Assembly: GCA_003550325.1 (NCBI GenBank)
Contig: QKWP01000008.1
Span: forward strand, 544,330-608,329
Source: Gigaspora rosea
Lineage: Eukaryota > Glomeromycota > Glomeromycetes > Diversisporales > Gigasporaceae
Length of the DNA stretch: 64,000 nucleotides
Direction: 5' to 3'
Shown: one piece after another, positions 1 through 10,907 of the stretch
How positions within the stretch are numbered: the first letter of the stretch is position 1
Layout of the letters: each line of letters starts with the position of its first letter
The notes under the pieces: model-generated
The model's database searches: none
Seen by the model: the letters and a program-made list of their open reading frames with translations, nothing else
Told to the model about the DNA's origin: nothing
Position numbers and translations under genes: made by a program

Positions 1-307
1 CTTGATTGAATTCATCGAGAAAAGTGCTTGAGAATGCTCAATTTTATATGAATAATCAATAATATTCAGTCATATTGAGAACGCTCTTAAATTCATAGCT
101 AACATTGGCAACTTTGATATCAATTGTATTGAGAAAAATTAATGAAACCTTCTCTATTAAATCCATTGTTAAGTACTAGTTTTCCCTCCTTGTATAATTA
201 CAATAATTTCCAGCGTTAAAAATAGATATAATCAAAACTAAAAATAGAAAAAATTATTTTATTGGTTATATAAAATACCTGTACGTACATATTTATATCA
301 GATATGA

Positions 308-315
308 TTACGTAA
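308..315 (+). promoter_or_regulatory. Conserved TTACGTAA palindrome upstream of Sel1 copy 1
   Basis: Perfect palindrome TTACGTAA, 118 bp before the chosen start codon. The same site, in the same TGATTACGTAACATC context, lies upstream of copies 2 and 3. TTACGTAA is a known bZIP target of the Yap1/CREB-like type, so a bZIP input is plausible. A TATA-like TTATATAAAATACC at about 267-280 precedes it. Function is inferred from position and conservation only. Confidence 0.4.
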
Positions 316-432
316 CATCTTGATTTATTGATAAGCGTGTTACAATACGTTTACGGTACAAGGTAATACATATTGTACGTATCATCAATAAATTTTAAGC
401 CTCCATACAAACATATTCTTTGTGTCAAAAAA

Positions 433-1593
433 ATGTCAATTTGCAATAATCTTTTTGAAGATCAGTCGAAAAATATCGACAATTTGTCAGATATTATTCA
501 AATAGTTGACAATACTACTCAATTATATTTAAAAGATTACAAGTCACAGGATTTTTCCCGGGATTTTCTTAATGAAATTGTTAAAGAAATGCGTGACCTA
601 TTTGTTAAAGAAAGATTGAAATACGTAGATACTCTTCCAGTTCTTGATACAATAGAACAATTTCTAATAAAGAAGAAACAAAATCCAGTTAATATTATCA
701 ATTTTTGCTTAGATGATCGAATTAATCCTACAGTTCAAATTATAATTGCAAATTGTTATTATTATGGTAAATGGATTGAAAAAGATGAACATAAGGCATT
801 TATTTATTGTCAAAATTCAGCAGAAATGGGTGACGCTATTGGAATAAATAGTGTTGGTTATTGTTATAATAATGGAATTGGAGTTGAAAAAGATGAACAT
901 AAGGCTTTCATTTATTATAAAAAATCGGCAGAAATGGGATACGCTAAAGGGACATATAGAGTTGGATATTGTCATCAATATGGTGTTGGAGTTGAAAAAA
1001 ATGAATATATGACATTCTTTTATTATCAAAAAGCTGCAGATATGGGATACGCTGGAGGGACATATAATGTTGGATGTTGTTATCGATATGGAATTGGAGT
1101 TGAAAAGAATGAACATATGGCTTTTATTCATTATCAAAAATCTGCAGATATGGGATACGCTGTTGGAACATATATGGTTGGATATTGTTATTTCTATGGA
1201 ATTGGAGTCGAAAAGGATTATAATAAGGCTTTCATTAATTACAAAAAATCTGCAGAGATGGGTGACACTACTGGAACATGCATGGTTGGATATTGTCATC
1301 GATATGGAATTGGAGTTAAAAAGAATAAACATAAGGCATTCATTTATTATCAAAAATCTGCAGAAATGGAATGCGCTAAAGGGACGTATATGGTTGGATA
1401 TTATCATCAATATGGTGTTGGAGTTGAAAAAGATGAATGTAAGGCATTCATTTATTATCAAAAATCTGCAAAGATGGGAAATGTTAAAGGAATAAGAAAA
1501 GTTGGAGATTGTTATCTTTATGGATTTGGAGTTGAAAAGGATGAGTATAAGTCATATATTTTTTATAAAAAAGCTGCAGAGATGAATAAGTAA
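433..1593 (+). CDS. Sel1-like repeat protein, copy 1 (386 aa)
   Basis: Intronless Sel1-repeat protein. Residues 1-100 form a non-repeat N-terminal part rich in helical, charged sequence; residues about 105-386 hold eight Sel1 units of 36 residues following the pattern VGYCYxxGIGVEKDxxKAFIYYxKSAEMG, the first and last units being diverged. Sel1 repeats fold as helical-pair solenoids and act as protein-protein scaffolds; in Glomeromycotina they often accompany kinase or BTB domains, but neither is present here. No signal peptide or membrane segment. The start at 433 is preferred over an upstream ATG at 373 because the paralogs at 4845 and 9537 start at the equivalent Met. Very high AT and near-identical repeat units favour copy-number change by unequal exchange. 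Partner unknown. Confidence 0.85.
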   Translation: MSICNNLFEDQSKNIDNLSDIIQIVDNTTQLYLKDYKSQDFSRDFLNEIVKEMRDLFVKERLKYVDTLPVLDTIEQFLIKKKQNPVNIINFCLDDRINPTVQIIIANCYYYGKWIEKDEHKAFIYCQNSAEMGDAIGINSVGYCYNNGIGVEKDEHKAFIYYKKSAEMGYAKGTYRVGYCHQYGVGVEKNEYMTFFYYQKAADMGYAGGTYNVGCCYRYGIGVEKNEHMAFIHYQKSADMGYAVGTYMVGYCYFYGIGVEKDYNKAFINYKKSAEMGDTTGTCMVGYCHRYGIGVKKNKHKAFIYYQKSAEMECAKGTYMVGYYHQYGVGVEKDECKAFIYYQKSAKMGNVKGIRKVGDCYLYGFGVEKDEYKSYIFYKKAAEMNK

Positions 1594-3233
1594 TGTTAAA
1601 ATGAAATTGAATTTGATAAAGCTAAATACTGTACTAGTACCAAATTTTAAATTTAATTTATGCGAGTTTATTGTAATATTCCACAATCAAATAATAAAAT
1701 CAAGTATAGTGAAAATATATTTGTTGTGTCAGGTTAGAGTTAAATAGGATTAGAGATTGTAATCGTTTAACCGTTTAAAAATTGCTTCCATAGTTCCGGG
1801 CAGAATTATGTTGGTTGTAGGCCAGAATTATTTTAATGCTGGCCAAAATTAAATGATTAAATGGTTAAATGATTAAACGATTAAAGAAAAACTTTAGACA
1901 ATTCCAATCCATAAATAGGATTAGAATGGGGGATGGCCTGAATTTGCAAAAAATACAAGATTCTTAAGCAAACCTTCAAATTATAGACGATTTTGATTTA
2001 AAAAGTTCGTTATAACTGATCTTGTTTAAGTTAATAAAACTATCGTAATTCAATAAAACTGCCTGAACAACACGTATGAGATTGATGCAGTATATTGAGT
2101 CGATAGGTTTTTTACAGTACGTAACAATACATAAACAAAAATGAAATTGTTTTTTAGTAAAACGCAAATTCCATTAAAAAAAATTTAATTTACTACAAGT
2201 TTAATCATGGAGGTTCAATATTCCCATAGTAATTATTTAGAATAACAATCTAAGCTTCTGATTAGTTCGTGAAAGCATGATTCTTAAATGATTGTTAATG
2301 AATAAACCGTTAAATTTCCTATTTTATCAAATGTTTTTTTTGAATAGAAATGGCTCAAAGTATATCAAGAATTTGGGCTATACTAGGGGTTTAATAATTA
2401 ACAAATAAGTGACGTATTTTGAAAATAAGTAGGATTTTTTAAATAGTATTTTTATTATGTTGAATTATAAATCAGAAAAATAAAATAAGATTCTCTGATT
2501 TTAATTATGAAACCTCCTACTTAACAGTTAATGTAATTAAAAATAAAAATCAATAGATTCAAACGTAAAAGAAAAAGCAAAATCAGAAAAAATATTATTT
2601 ATAAAAGCACAATTTATAAATAATATTTGCAATACTGAATTAAATGTTTTCTGGTAATACGTATGCGTTTTTCAATTTATTTCGGTTATAAAGTCATTTT
2701 TAATTTTCATCAATTCAAAAATGACTATTGATTATAATCATTACGTATTTATTAATGGTGATAATAGTTGGCATGTTTCATTTTTTTTAATTATATTTGA
2801 GACGATCTTTTGTTTTTTTTTTATATTTTATTCATTAAACTTAAATCGACTTTTTTTCGTTTTATTCATTTGTATTTTTTAATTTTTTTTTTTTTCTTTT
2901 GATTTGTTATATTTGAATAAATCCTCCATTGTTGCGTCTTACATTTTTTTTTCCAACCCTTAGATCTGCAAGTTATGGTTTCATGATTTATGATAAGTTG
3001 CCATAATATGTGTCTAAATATTGCTAAAAAAAATCCGACTTTTAGTGTAATCTAGCGTGCAAGTAGTGATGATTTAATGTTTTTAAAACAAAAGAAAACA
3101 ATGTAATTTGTGATGCACATCAAAAAGCCGAGCATGGGATTGAAGTTGAATTGTGGCACTAAGTCATACTCATCCAAAAAAATCTTAAACCATGTTCAAG
3201 AATATGTAGATATGTTTACTAATTGCATTGCTA

Positions 3234-3412
3234 AATATCATAAATATTTAATTGCTATTTAATTAATAATGTTTGTTTTTATGTATGCATTGCTAAAATA
3301 TCATAAATATTTAATTAATAATGTTTGTTTTTATGTATGCATTGCTAAAATATCATAAATATTTAATTAATAATGTTTGTTTTTATGTATGCAAATATAT
3401 TTGGTATTTAGC
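3234..3412. repeat. Three-copy 52-63 bp tandem repeat
   Basis: Three direct copies of a unit containing TATCATAAATATTTAATTAA followed by TGTTTGTTTTTATGTATGC. Unit starts at 3238, 3301 and 3353, giving spacings of 63 and 52 bp; the first copy has an 11-bp internal duplication. It lies inside the extra block of Sel1 unit 2. Confidence 0.85.
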
Positions 3413-4039
3413 TTTAGCATATAATAATTATTTTTTCTTCGCTTCTTTATTGTTATTTTTTTCTAATTTTTTTTTTAATTTAAAATTTTATATATTTTCT
3501 AATTTTTTTTTAATTTAAAATTTTATATATTTTTTTTTAAAACTACATAGAATCGGTAAAAGCTGTTCAAAGGTCACTATTTTGACAACGAAAAGCATAG
3601 GACGATTGGCCATTTGATTGGAAGAATGCCGGCACGCCAAAGGTGCCGGAAATAAATTCAATTAAAGGACTTTAAGTCCGCAGAATACATTGTGAGTAAT
3701 GAGTAATTTGAGCTGAGTAATTTGAACTGAAACGATGATATGCTCCCGGGAAAATTAGCAAGTGAGATTGCGCCCAGGTATCATCGTAACAGTAGAATGA
3801 GTGAGAAGCAGCATCAGCCGGTGGTTTCCTGCCTGCTCGAACTGCTCGAAGCAGGCCGGCTGTTAAATAGGAAAATGCCAGAATCAGGAGAGTGTTCCTC
3901 TGCATGTGGTGGGAAGGGTTGGGTCGAGAAAATGACGGTTATAATGCTTGATTGTGTTGCAAGGGGAAAGAGAAGAGTGTTGGAAAACGACTTATTCGTT
4001 GTTTCTTTTATACTGATTGAGAATGGTGGCTTTTTGCTA

Positions 4040-4145
4040 CGTAGTTGTGTTCGCATGAAAATCGATATGGTCTGATTTCTCTTTCTGTTACGCAGCTGTG
4101 TTCGCATGAAAAATCGATGTCCGTTACGTAGTTGTGTCCGCATGA
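4040..4145. repeat. Three-copy GTTGTGTTCGCATGAAA direct repeat
   Basis: Three imperfect direct copies of a roughly 17-bp motif (G[T/C]TGTGT[T/C]CGCATGAAA), each next to an ACGTAG/ACGCAG or CGAT motif, about 35-50 bp apart. Overlapping open frames on both strands here are only products of the repeat and are not called as genes. Function unknown. Confidence 0.6.
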
Positions 4146-4726
4146 AATTCCGGTCTCCCACTTGCATGACGGGGCAGGGTTGTAGCATGTGGCGTGTAAC
4201 CCTGACCACTCTCCCCTGTCTTTTCGATCAGTTGACTTTTTGTCAACATGCATGAACGTCGTTACAATTATTAACAAGTCACAGTAATAGTGTTTTTTTT
4301 GTGCAAATCGAATCCCAATAATATAGCTAATCGTACTATTGCACCTCCCTCGATGAAATTAATAAGAACCTATGTTCTGTTTGGACAAAATGGCCTATTT
4401 GATACTTGATCGAATTCATCGAGAAAAGTGCTTGAGAATGTGAATGCTCAATATTATATGAATAACCAATAATATTCAGTCATATTGAGAACGCTCTTAA
4501 ATTCATAGCTAACATTGGCAACTTTGATATTAATTGTATTGAGAAAAATTAATGAAACTTCTCGATTAAATCCATTGTTAAGTACTAGTTTTCCCTCCTT
4601 ATATATTTACAATAATTTCCAGCGTTAGAAATAGATATAATCAAGTTATTACGATGGTTTTTTTTTTTTGTAAACTAAAATAGAAAAAATTATTTTATCG
4701 GTTATATAAAATACCTGTATGTATGA

Positions 4727-4734
4727 TTACGTAA
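4727..4734 (+). promoter_or_regulatory. Conserved TTACGTAA palindrome upstream of Sel1 copy 2
   Basis: Same palindrome and context as upstream of copies 1 and 3, 111 bp before the start codon. The TATA-like TTATATAAAATACC of copy 1 is also kept here (about 4702-4715). It precedes a gene with a premature stop. Confidence 0.4.
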
Positions 4735-4844
4735 CATCTTGATTTATTGATAAACGTGTTACAATGGCACAAGGTAATACATATTGTACGTATCATCAAT
4801 AAATTTTAAGCCTTCATACAAATATATTCTTTTCGTCAAAAAAA

Positions 4845-5483
4845 ATGTCAATTTGCAATAATCTTTTTGAAGATCAGTCGAAAAATATCGACAATTTATC
4901 AGATATTATTCAAATAGTCGACAATACTACTCAATTATATTTAAAAGATTACAATTCACAGGATTTTTCCCGGGATTTTCTTAATGAAATTATTAAAGAA
5001 ATGTGTGACCTATTTGTTAAAGAAAGATTGAAATACATAGATACTCGTTCAGTTCTTGATACAGTAGAACAATTTCTAATAAAGAAGAAACAAAATCCAG
5101 TTAATATTATCAATTTTTGCTTAGATGATCGAATTAATCCTACAGTTCAAAATATTATTGCAAGTTGTTATTATTATGGTAAATGGATTGAAAAGAATGA
5201 ACATAGGGCATTTATTTATTATCAAAAATCAGCAGAAATGGGTGACGCTATTGGAATAAATAGTGTTGGTTATTGTTATAATAATGGAATTGGAGTTGAA
5301 AAAGATGAACATAAGGCATTCATTTATTATCAACGATCTGCAGATATGGGAAATACTAATGGAATATGAGAAGTTGGAAACTGTTATCTTCATGGAATTG
5401 GGGTTGAAAAGGATGAATATAAGGCATACATTTATTATCAAAAATCTGTTGAAATGGTTAGTGTTAGTGGAGTATCAAAATGA
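4845..5483 (+). pseudogene. Sel1-like repeat protein, copy 2, nonsense-truncated
   Basis: Same N-terminal region as copy 1 (differences are single substitutions) but only three Sel1 units. The reading frame meets TGA at 5367-5369, where copy 1 has AGA and copy 3 has AGG. Beyond this one codon the frame stays open through a full further Sel1 unit to a natural stop at 5481-5483, so a single base change removed the last unit. The product would be 174 aa with two repeats. Most of the repeat array is missing by clean in-frame loss of 108-bp units compared with copies 1 and 3. It may still make a short protein, or be a recent pseudogene. Promoter-proximal sequence is preserved. Confidence 0.8.
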
Positions 5484-7047
5484 AATTGGATCTTATAAAG
5501 CCAAATATTGGTATCAAAATTAAACTTTAACCGAGTTTAAATTGTGCGCGTTATTTTAACATACGGCTGAGTATTACAAAGAAGAAATTAATTTTATTTA
5601 TAATGTTTATAATAAATCATAAAATCAAATACTTAAGATCAAATTTTCGAGATTTTATTAATATATCTACTTTATTTTTCAAGTAAAAAATGATTCTAGC
5701 TTTATTTTAAATTAGTTTATACAAAAAAAATAATTTTTAAAATATTGTAATTTATCTCCTTTTATAGCAACTAGTCGAATAATATTTATGCAAAAAAATT
5801 TTAAGAAGGTAATTTATAAGCAAAATATCGAGTTATAGACATACTGATCTTGATTAAGGTTATAAATTTATTTTAATGCAATAACATTTCTGAACAACAT
5901 GTGCGAGATTGGCGCACCATATTTATCGGATAGATTTTTTTTTTACTATAACAATAGTGAAAATATTTCTTAGTAAAATACAAATTCCATTAAAGCAAAT
6001 TATGACTATGATAATACAAGTTTAGCCATGATGTTCAATGTTCAAAACTTTCATAGTAATAAATAGTGAATGTCATCTAAGCTTCTGGATTTACTATCTT
6101 TAACAGTTCAGCTCATGAAGATATTATTCTTAATAGATTTTAATGGATGAACTAAATTATGCGCAAACTCATATGATCATGGCACAGCAACTGACGTATG
6201 CCGAATATTCAAATTTTGCCAAAATATCATAATATTCGGGCCAATATTATTCGCAAAAATACAATATTCGGGCCAAAATTACTTAAATTTTCATAATTTG
6301 GGGCAACACTACAATTCATAACAACTAAACATATTGCAAATGAAATCACATATTTTAAATCTTTTATAAGAAAATTTTTTATTTTAATTCTCTTTAACAC
6401 CCTTATCTTCCTTTTTTTCCATCCTTTTCAACACTTTAAGCCTCATCCTTTTAACCATCCTTTTCAAGAATGCTTAAAATTACATGATTTGACGATTCAT
6501 CAGATTCATCGGGGGATACTTCAATTTACCAATGACACCTGGGAATCAGTCTGTTGAGCATTCTGATCATTATAATCGCTGGGAGCATCGTTGTTATCAT
6601 AGTCACTAGGACATCGTTGTCATCATGGCCTTTGGGTAAAAACCTGCATTATACAAATGTGCAAACAAAAAATGAATTAGATTTTGTAAAGACCATAATA
6701 GACAAAGTATGATATACTGTTGAAATATGTTTTAACGCATTAAAAATTCATTGTCGTCGTTTCATTATGCATCCAAAAATCATTTTTGAGTTAGTTTCTT
6801 CAATTTTTCATTTGTGCCTGGCATCAGAGCGAAAAATTTTTTGAAGCCACGACCCACATTTGTATTACCTTGTGCATGGTTTTAACCTTTGCATTATCCC
6901 GAATTTTCTTGAAATTATTTACAGGGAGCTCCGTGTACTTAACTCACTTAGAAACTATGTTAGTATAGTTTTTTACGCAAAACCACTAAAAAAAAAAGCA
7001 TTATTTTACCTTGTCTTTACAAGTTTTCACTGTTGTTTGTTTCATTT
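5484..7047. other. Intergenic: Sel1 unit 2 3' flank and decayed sequence
   Basis: 5484-6060 is the duplicated Sel1 3' flank. 6200-6310 has short repeats of an AATATTCGGGCCAA-like motif. 6480-6640 read on the minus strand shows an Asp/Asn-rich open stretch (SDYDNNDAPSDYND), which resembles decayed coding sequence but cannot be assigned. Nothing else supported. Confidence 0.4.
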
Positions 7048-7575
7048 TCAGCATTGTTCAAAGTGCGATTTTATAGATTTCAAATAGACTTTTACTTTAC
7101 GGTCTTGAAAGAAGGCGGGAATAATGTTTAACATTCTTTTGTAACTCCAATTATTAGCGGCGGCGGCTTTCTCAAACTTTTCTAACCATGCAAGCGGATC
7201 TTGGGAACTATCTCCGGTGAAGGGGTCGACACGGAGGAGAATGGACTCTTGGGTATTATCCTTAAGATAATTCAAGATATCATTGTTAGAAGCCATGTGT
7301 GTCAATATCTTCTGTGTTAAGTTTTCGACAAAAAGTTGGGTAAATTCTAGGTTATAATCGGGCACGTCGGCAGTAGGAGATATATGATCGATTGGTGGAC
7401 TATCGGGCGATTCTAATAAAGAAAAGGGGTCTCTCTTAAAACACTGGGTGTAATGGGCTAATGAAATTATTGATTTGATTATAGTAACTAAGCTTCCCGG
7501 ATTACTTCTATATTTAATGCTATGCACTAATCGAGATACTGTATTTCTACAATTTACAGTTTGGGTTGATCGCAT
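7048..7575 (-). pseudogene. Ty3-type retrotransposon gag fragment
   Basis: Minus-strand open frame of 175 codons. The C-terminal third reads DPFTGDSSQDPLAWLEKFEKAAAANNWS and then a stretch ending in VKVYLKSIKSHFEQC. This is the start of a Retrotrans_gag capsid domain (pattern F-x-G-D/E-x-x-x-D-P-x-x-W-L-x-x-F, then Ala-rich/Asn-Trp). In intact elements gag packages the retroelement RNA. The frame stops just after the domain begins, and no zinc knuckle, protease, reverse transcriptase or integrase follows downstream on the minus strand, so this is the 5' stub of an element. An LTR-like end lies upstream at 7866. Frames overlapping the start codon up to 7778 are probably leader sequence. Confidence 0.7.
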
Positions 7576-7865
7576 ACGTTTTCTAATACTTGAAAGTATT
7601 GTATCGTCCTGCTAGTAAAAACGTCTACGGAGTAAGACAAGATATACCAGTAACAAAAGTTTTTGAATGAATCAGGTAATTCTAACGGGAGGGGATGGCA
7701 AATATAACAATAATCTAAATCAGCTTCGTGTTGTCGATTGTGTAATTCAAAAAATTCAAAGATGTATTTCAAAATCAAAATTCATATACAAGTCTCCTTA
7801 GACCCGTCTAACTATCAAATTTCTTATAAGTGACTAGAGCTTCTATCTCACAGTCACCACCAAAA

Positions 7866-7990
7866 TGTCACACCCGAACTTGACCTCTTAATACTGGTAA
7901 TTACAATTTCAACTCGCTTCCAACTCAACGGCAAGAAACCCAACTTTCAACAATAAGAATTTAAAAATGAACGTCACGGCATTTAAAAAA
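7866..7990 (-). mobile_element. Partial 5' LTR with primer-binding-site junction
   Basis: Read on the minus strand, the sequence before the gag leader ends in GGGTGTGACA and is followed by TTTTGGTGGTGACTG. LTRs of Ty3-type elements commonly end in (T)GTGACA, and the primer binding site starts within a few bases of a TGG. Its position about 290 bp upstream of the gag start fits a 5' LTR. The outer LTR end was not found; a poly-A/T tract at 7987-8007 probably marks a breakpoint. Confidence 0.45.
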
Positions 7991-8986
7991 AAAAAAAAAA
8001 TTTTTTTCGCTTAACGTTTATGTAAAAAGAGTGATTTTAAATACTGATCTACAATCTTTTTTAAGGGGGAGGATCGGCGCCATGATTATCATGATTATAA
8101 ATTGCGGATACTGTACTTATCCGGCAAACTCTTTTTCAGCCTACGCGGGTAACACCATTATTGGGCAAATTGGTAAATACGATAATTGGCAAAAGATTGG
8201 CTACGCACGCGATCATTTGCCAATTTACTAAAAAATCCAAATCTTCAGTGTAACCCAATGTTCATATAGTGATTAGTTAAAACTTTCGAAATTTTCGTAT
8301 TGATACGACAAAAAATCTACATATATTTGAGTATGATAGAATTAATTTGGGAACGAAGCTTGTTATATTGAGAATTTTTATACAGTAAAGCAATTTTGTG
8401 TTACACACTAGGAAACCGAACATGGAGATTAAAGATAAATTTTGGCACTAAGTCGTGTTTTTGAAAAAGAATTATGGATTATGTTCAAGATGTTGATATG
8501 TTTTACGTGGTGAATTTATTAAATCTGATGTTGGCAAATTTACATTTGGTATGTATTAGAGCGTTATTTGTGCAAATCGAATCTCTATAATATCATCATT
8601 CATGTTCTCAAGCACCTTCCTCAATGGACACAACAAAGACTTTATTGGATTGCTTGAACAAACTAGCAAAGCAAATTCTTAATCAAATCATTGAAAAAGA
8701 TTCCATTATTATAGGAATAGCCAACAATATTAAGTCACTATTGAGAACACCTTTAGATTAATAGCAAACATTGGTCATCTTAAGTGCCTCAATAAATGGA
8801 TCAAAATGTGTCGGAATGTGTTGGAAGCTAAATTTAATTAGCGGAAAATATTTTTAACCGCCTTTTTTTCTTTTTTCTTTTTTTTTTTATTTGCGCTGGC
8901 TTATAGTTATTAGAATAAATAAAGTATTGTTCAAGCAGATTCATCAACGGATATTCATTATCGCACTAATATACTGTATTATTATT

Positions 8987-9022
<36 letters not shown>

Positions 9023-9427
9023 TATTAAAAATTTTAAACAAATAAACATTAGAAAGCTCAAACGATAATATTATTATCGTTGACAAATTGTACAATAAAA
9101 TGTGAAAATTGTAAATACATTAAATTAGCAATAGAGGTAAGTAGCTGATATTTGAAGATATTTAATAATTCATATAACTGCGCAAGAATGATCTGGTTCC
9201 TTCCATAGTAGCATTATGCGACATTACAATCATTGGCAAATCAATATACTTGATCTGATTTCAATAATACTCCATTTGTATTATTGATTTTTTTTATCTA
9301 AAATGTTATATGAATAGCTAAAATTACGTCATATAAATGTTGTGCACTATTTCTGTATTTCGATCTATAATCTTTAACGCTAAAAATAGATATAATCAAG
9401 TTACTACTGTGCTTTTTTTGTTTATGA
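7991..9427. other. Intergenic: flank of Sel1 unit 3, long poly-T
   Basis: 8418-9427 is upstream flank homologous to Sel1 units 1 and 2. A run of about 33 T lies at 8989-9021. 8031-8231 is open for 66 codons but has no recognisable domain and no paralog here, so it is not called. Confidence 0.5.
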
Positions 9428-9435
9428 TTACGTAA
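9428..9435 (+). promoter_or_regulatory. Conserved TTACGTAA palindrome upstream of Sel1 copy 3
   Basis: Third copy of the palindrome in the same context, 102 bp before the start codon. Here the TATA-like block seen in copies 1 and 2 is missing, while the palindrome is kept. Confidence 0.4.
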
Positions 9436-9536
9436 CATCCTAATTTACAGTATTACAAAAGTATGCGGCACAGTGTGATACATACTGTACTCATCAATAA
9501 ATTTTGATGCTCAGACATTCTTTGCTTTAAAAAAAA

Positions 9537-10907
9537 ATGTCGACTTTCAATAATCTTATTGAAAATCGGCCGGAAAAAATCGGCAATTCATCAGATATTA
9601 TACAAATAGCCGATAATATTACTCAATTTTCTCAGGATTTTCTTGATGAAATTGTTAAAGAAATGTGTGCCCTGTTTATTGAAGAAAGGTTGAAATGCAC
9701 AGATTCTTGTTCAGTTCTTGATACAATAGAACAATTTCTAATAAAGAAGAAACAAAATCCAGTTAATATTATTAATTTTTGCTTAGATAATCAAATTAAT
9801 CCTACGGTACAAAATATTATTGCAAGTTGTTATTATTACGGTAAATGGATTGAAAAAAATGAATATATGACATTTATTTATGATCAAAAATCAGCAGAAA
9901 TGGGTGATGCTATTGGAATAAATAGTGTTGGTTATTGTTATAATAATGGAATTGGAGTTGAAAAAGATGAGCATAAAGCATTTATTTATTATCAAAAATC
10001 TGCAGAGATGGGTGACGCTATTGCAACAAATAATGTTGGATATTGTTATCGAAATGGAATTGGAGTTGAAAAAAATGAACAAAAGGCGTTCATTTATTAT
10101 AAAAAATCGGCAGAAATGGGATACGCTAAAGGGACATATAAAGTTGGATATTGTTATTTCAATAAAATTGGTGTTGAAAAGGATAATCATAAGGCATTCA
10201 TTTATTATCAAAAATCTGCAGAGATGGGTGACGCTATGGGAACTTATATGGTTGGATATTGTTATGGAAATGGAATTGGTGTTGAAAAAGATGTTAATAA
10301 AGCTTTTATTTACTACAAAAAATCTGCAGAGAGGGGTGATGCTATGGGAACATATATGGTTGGATATTGTTATAAAAATGGAATTGGAGTTGAAAAAGAT
10401 GATCTTAAGGCTTTTATTTATTACCAAAAATCTGCAGAGTTGGGTGACGCTATGGGAACATATAATGTTGGACATTGTTATCTAAATGGAATTGGTGTTG
10501 AAAAGGATATACATCAGGCATTCATTTATTATCAAAAATCTGCAGAATTGGGATACGCTAAAGGGACATATATGGTTGGATATTGTTATCGAAATAGAAT
10601 TGGAGTTGAAAAGGATAAACATCAGGCATTCATTTATTATCAAAAGTCTTCAGAAATGGGATACGTTAAAGGGACATATAAAGTTGGATATTGTTATCGA
10701 AATGGTGTTGGAATTGAAAAAGATGAAAATAAAGCATTCATTTATTATCAACAATCTGCCGATATGGGAAATGCTAATGGAATTAGGGAAGTTGGAAACT
10801 GTTATTTTTATGGAATTGGAGTTAAAAAAGATGAGTATATGGCATATATTTATTATAAAAAAGCTGTAGAGATGGTTGGCGTTAATGGAATATCAAATGT
10901 TATATAA
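9537..10907 (+). CDS. Sel1-like repeat protein, copy 3 (456 aa)
   Basis: Intact paralog of the gene at 433 with ten 36-residue Sel1 units (residues about 90-450) after a shorter N-terminal region; a block of about 9-10 residues near position 40 of the paralogs is missing. Units follow TYMVGYCYxNGIGVEKDxxKAFIYYQKSAEMG. Each unit is 108 bp and adjacent units are highly alike at the DNA level, which fits expansion by unequal crossing over. Role inferred from the family: scaffold for protein-protein contacts. No catalytic domain, signal peptide or membrane helix. The last unit is degenerate (EMVGVNGISNVI) and closely matches the end of the broken copy 2. Start chosen at the Met aligned with the paralogs, behind an A-rich leader. 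Confidence 0.88.
   Translation: MSTFNNLIENRPEKIGNSSDIIQIADNITQFSQDFLDEIVKEMCALFIEERLKCTDSCSVLDTIEQFLIKKKQNPVNIINFCLDNQINPTVQNIIASCYYYGKWIEKNEYMTFIYDQKSAEMGDAIGINSVGYCYNNGIGVEKDEHKAFIYYQKSAEMGDAIATNNVGYCYRNGIGVEKNEQKAFIYYKKSAEMGYAKGTYKVGYCYFNKIGVEKDNHKAFIYYQKSAEMGDAMGTYMVGYCYGNGIGVEKDVNKAFIYYKKSAERGDAMGTYMVGYCYKNGIGVEKDDLKAFIYYQKSAELGDAMGTYNVGHCYLNGIGVEKDIHQAFIYYQKSAELGYAKGTYMVGYCYRNRIGVEKDKHQAFIYYQKSSEMGYVKGTYKVGYCYRNGVGIEKDENKAFIYYQQSADMGNANGIREVGNCYFYGIGVKKDEYMAYIYYKKAVEMVGVNGISNVI

Larger units (their letters stand above)
1594..4284. other. Intergenic: Sel1 3' flank, tandem repeat, GC-richer insert
   Basis: No gene recognised. 1594-2300 is the 3' flank shared with the other Sel1 copies. 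1740-1890 is a small region bounded by inverted AATCGTTTAA-like ends with the GGCCAGAATT motif, possibly a decayed hAT-type MITE. 2384-2450 recurs inverted at 28298-28370. 3590-4270 is less AT-rich than its surroundings, with two short hairpins (GGCACGCC/GGTGCC near 3630; GGACTT/AAGTCC near 3668), and has no counterpart in copy 3, so it looks like an insertion of unknown type. Confidence 0.55.

Noticed and set aside
817..1461. Long minus-strand open frames across the Sel1 genes (also 9891-10475)
   Set aside because: Antisense shadows of the 108-bp repeat; composition is the reverse reading of Sel1 codons.
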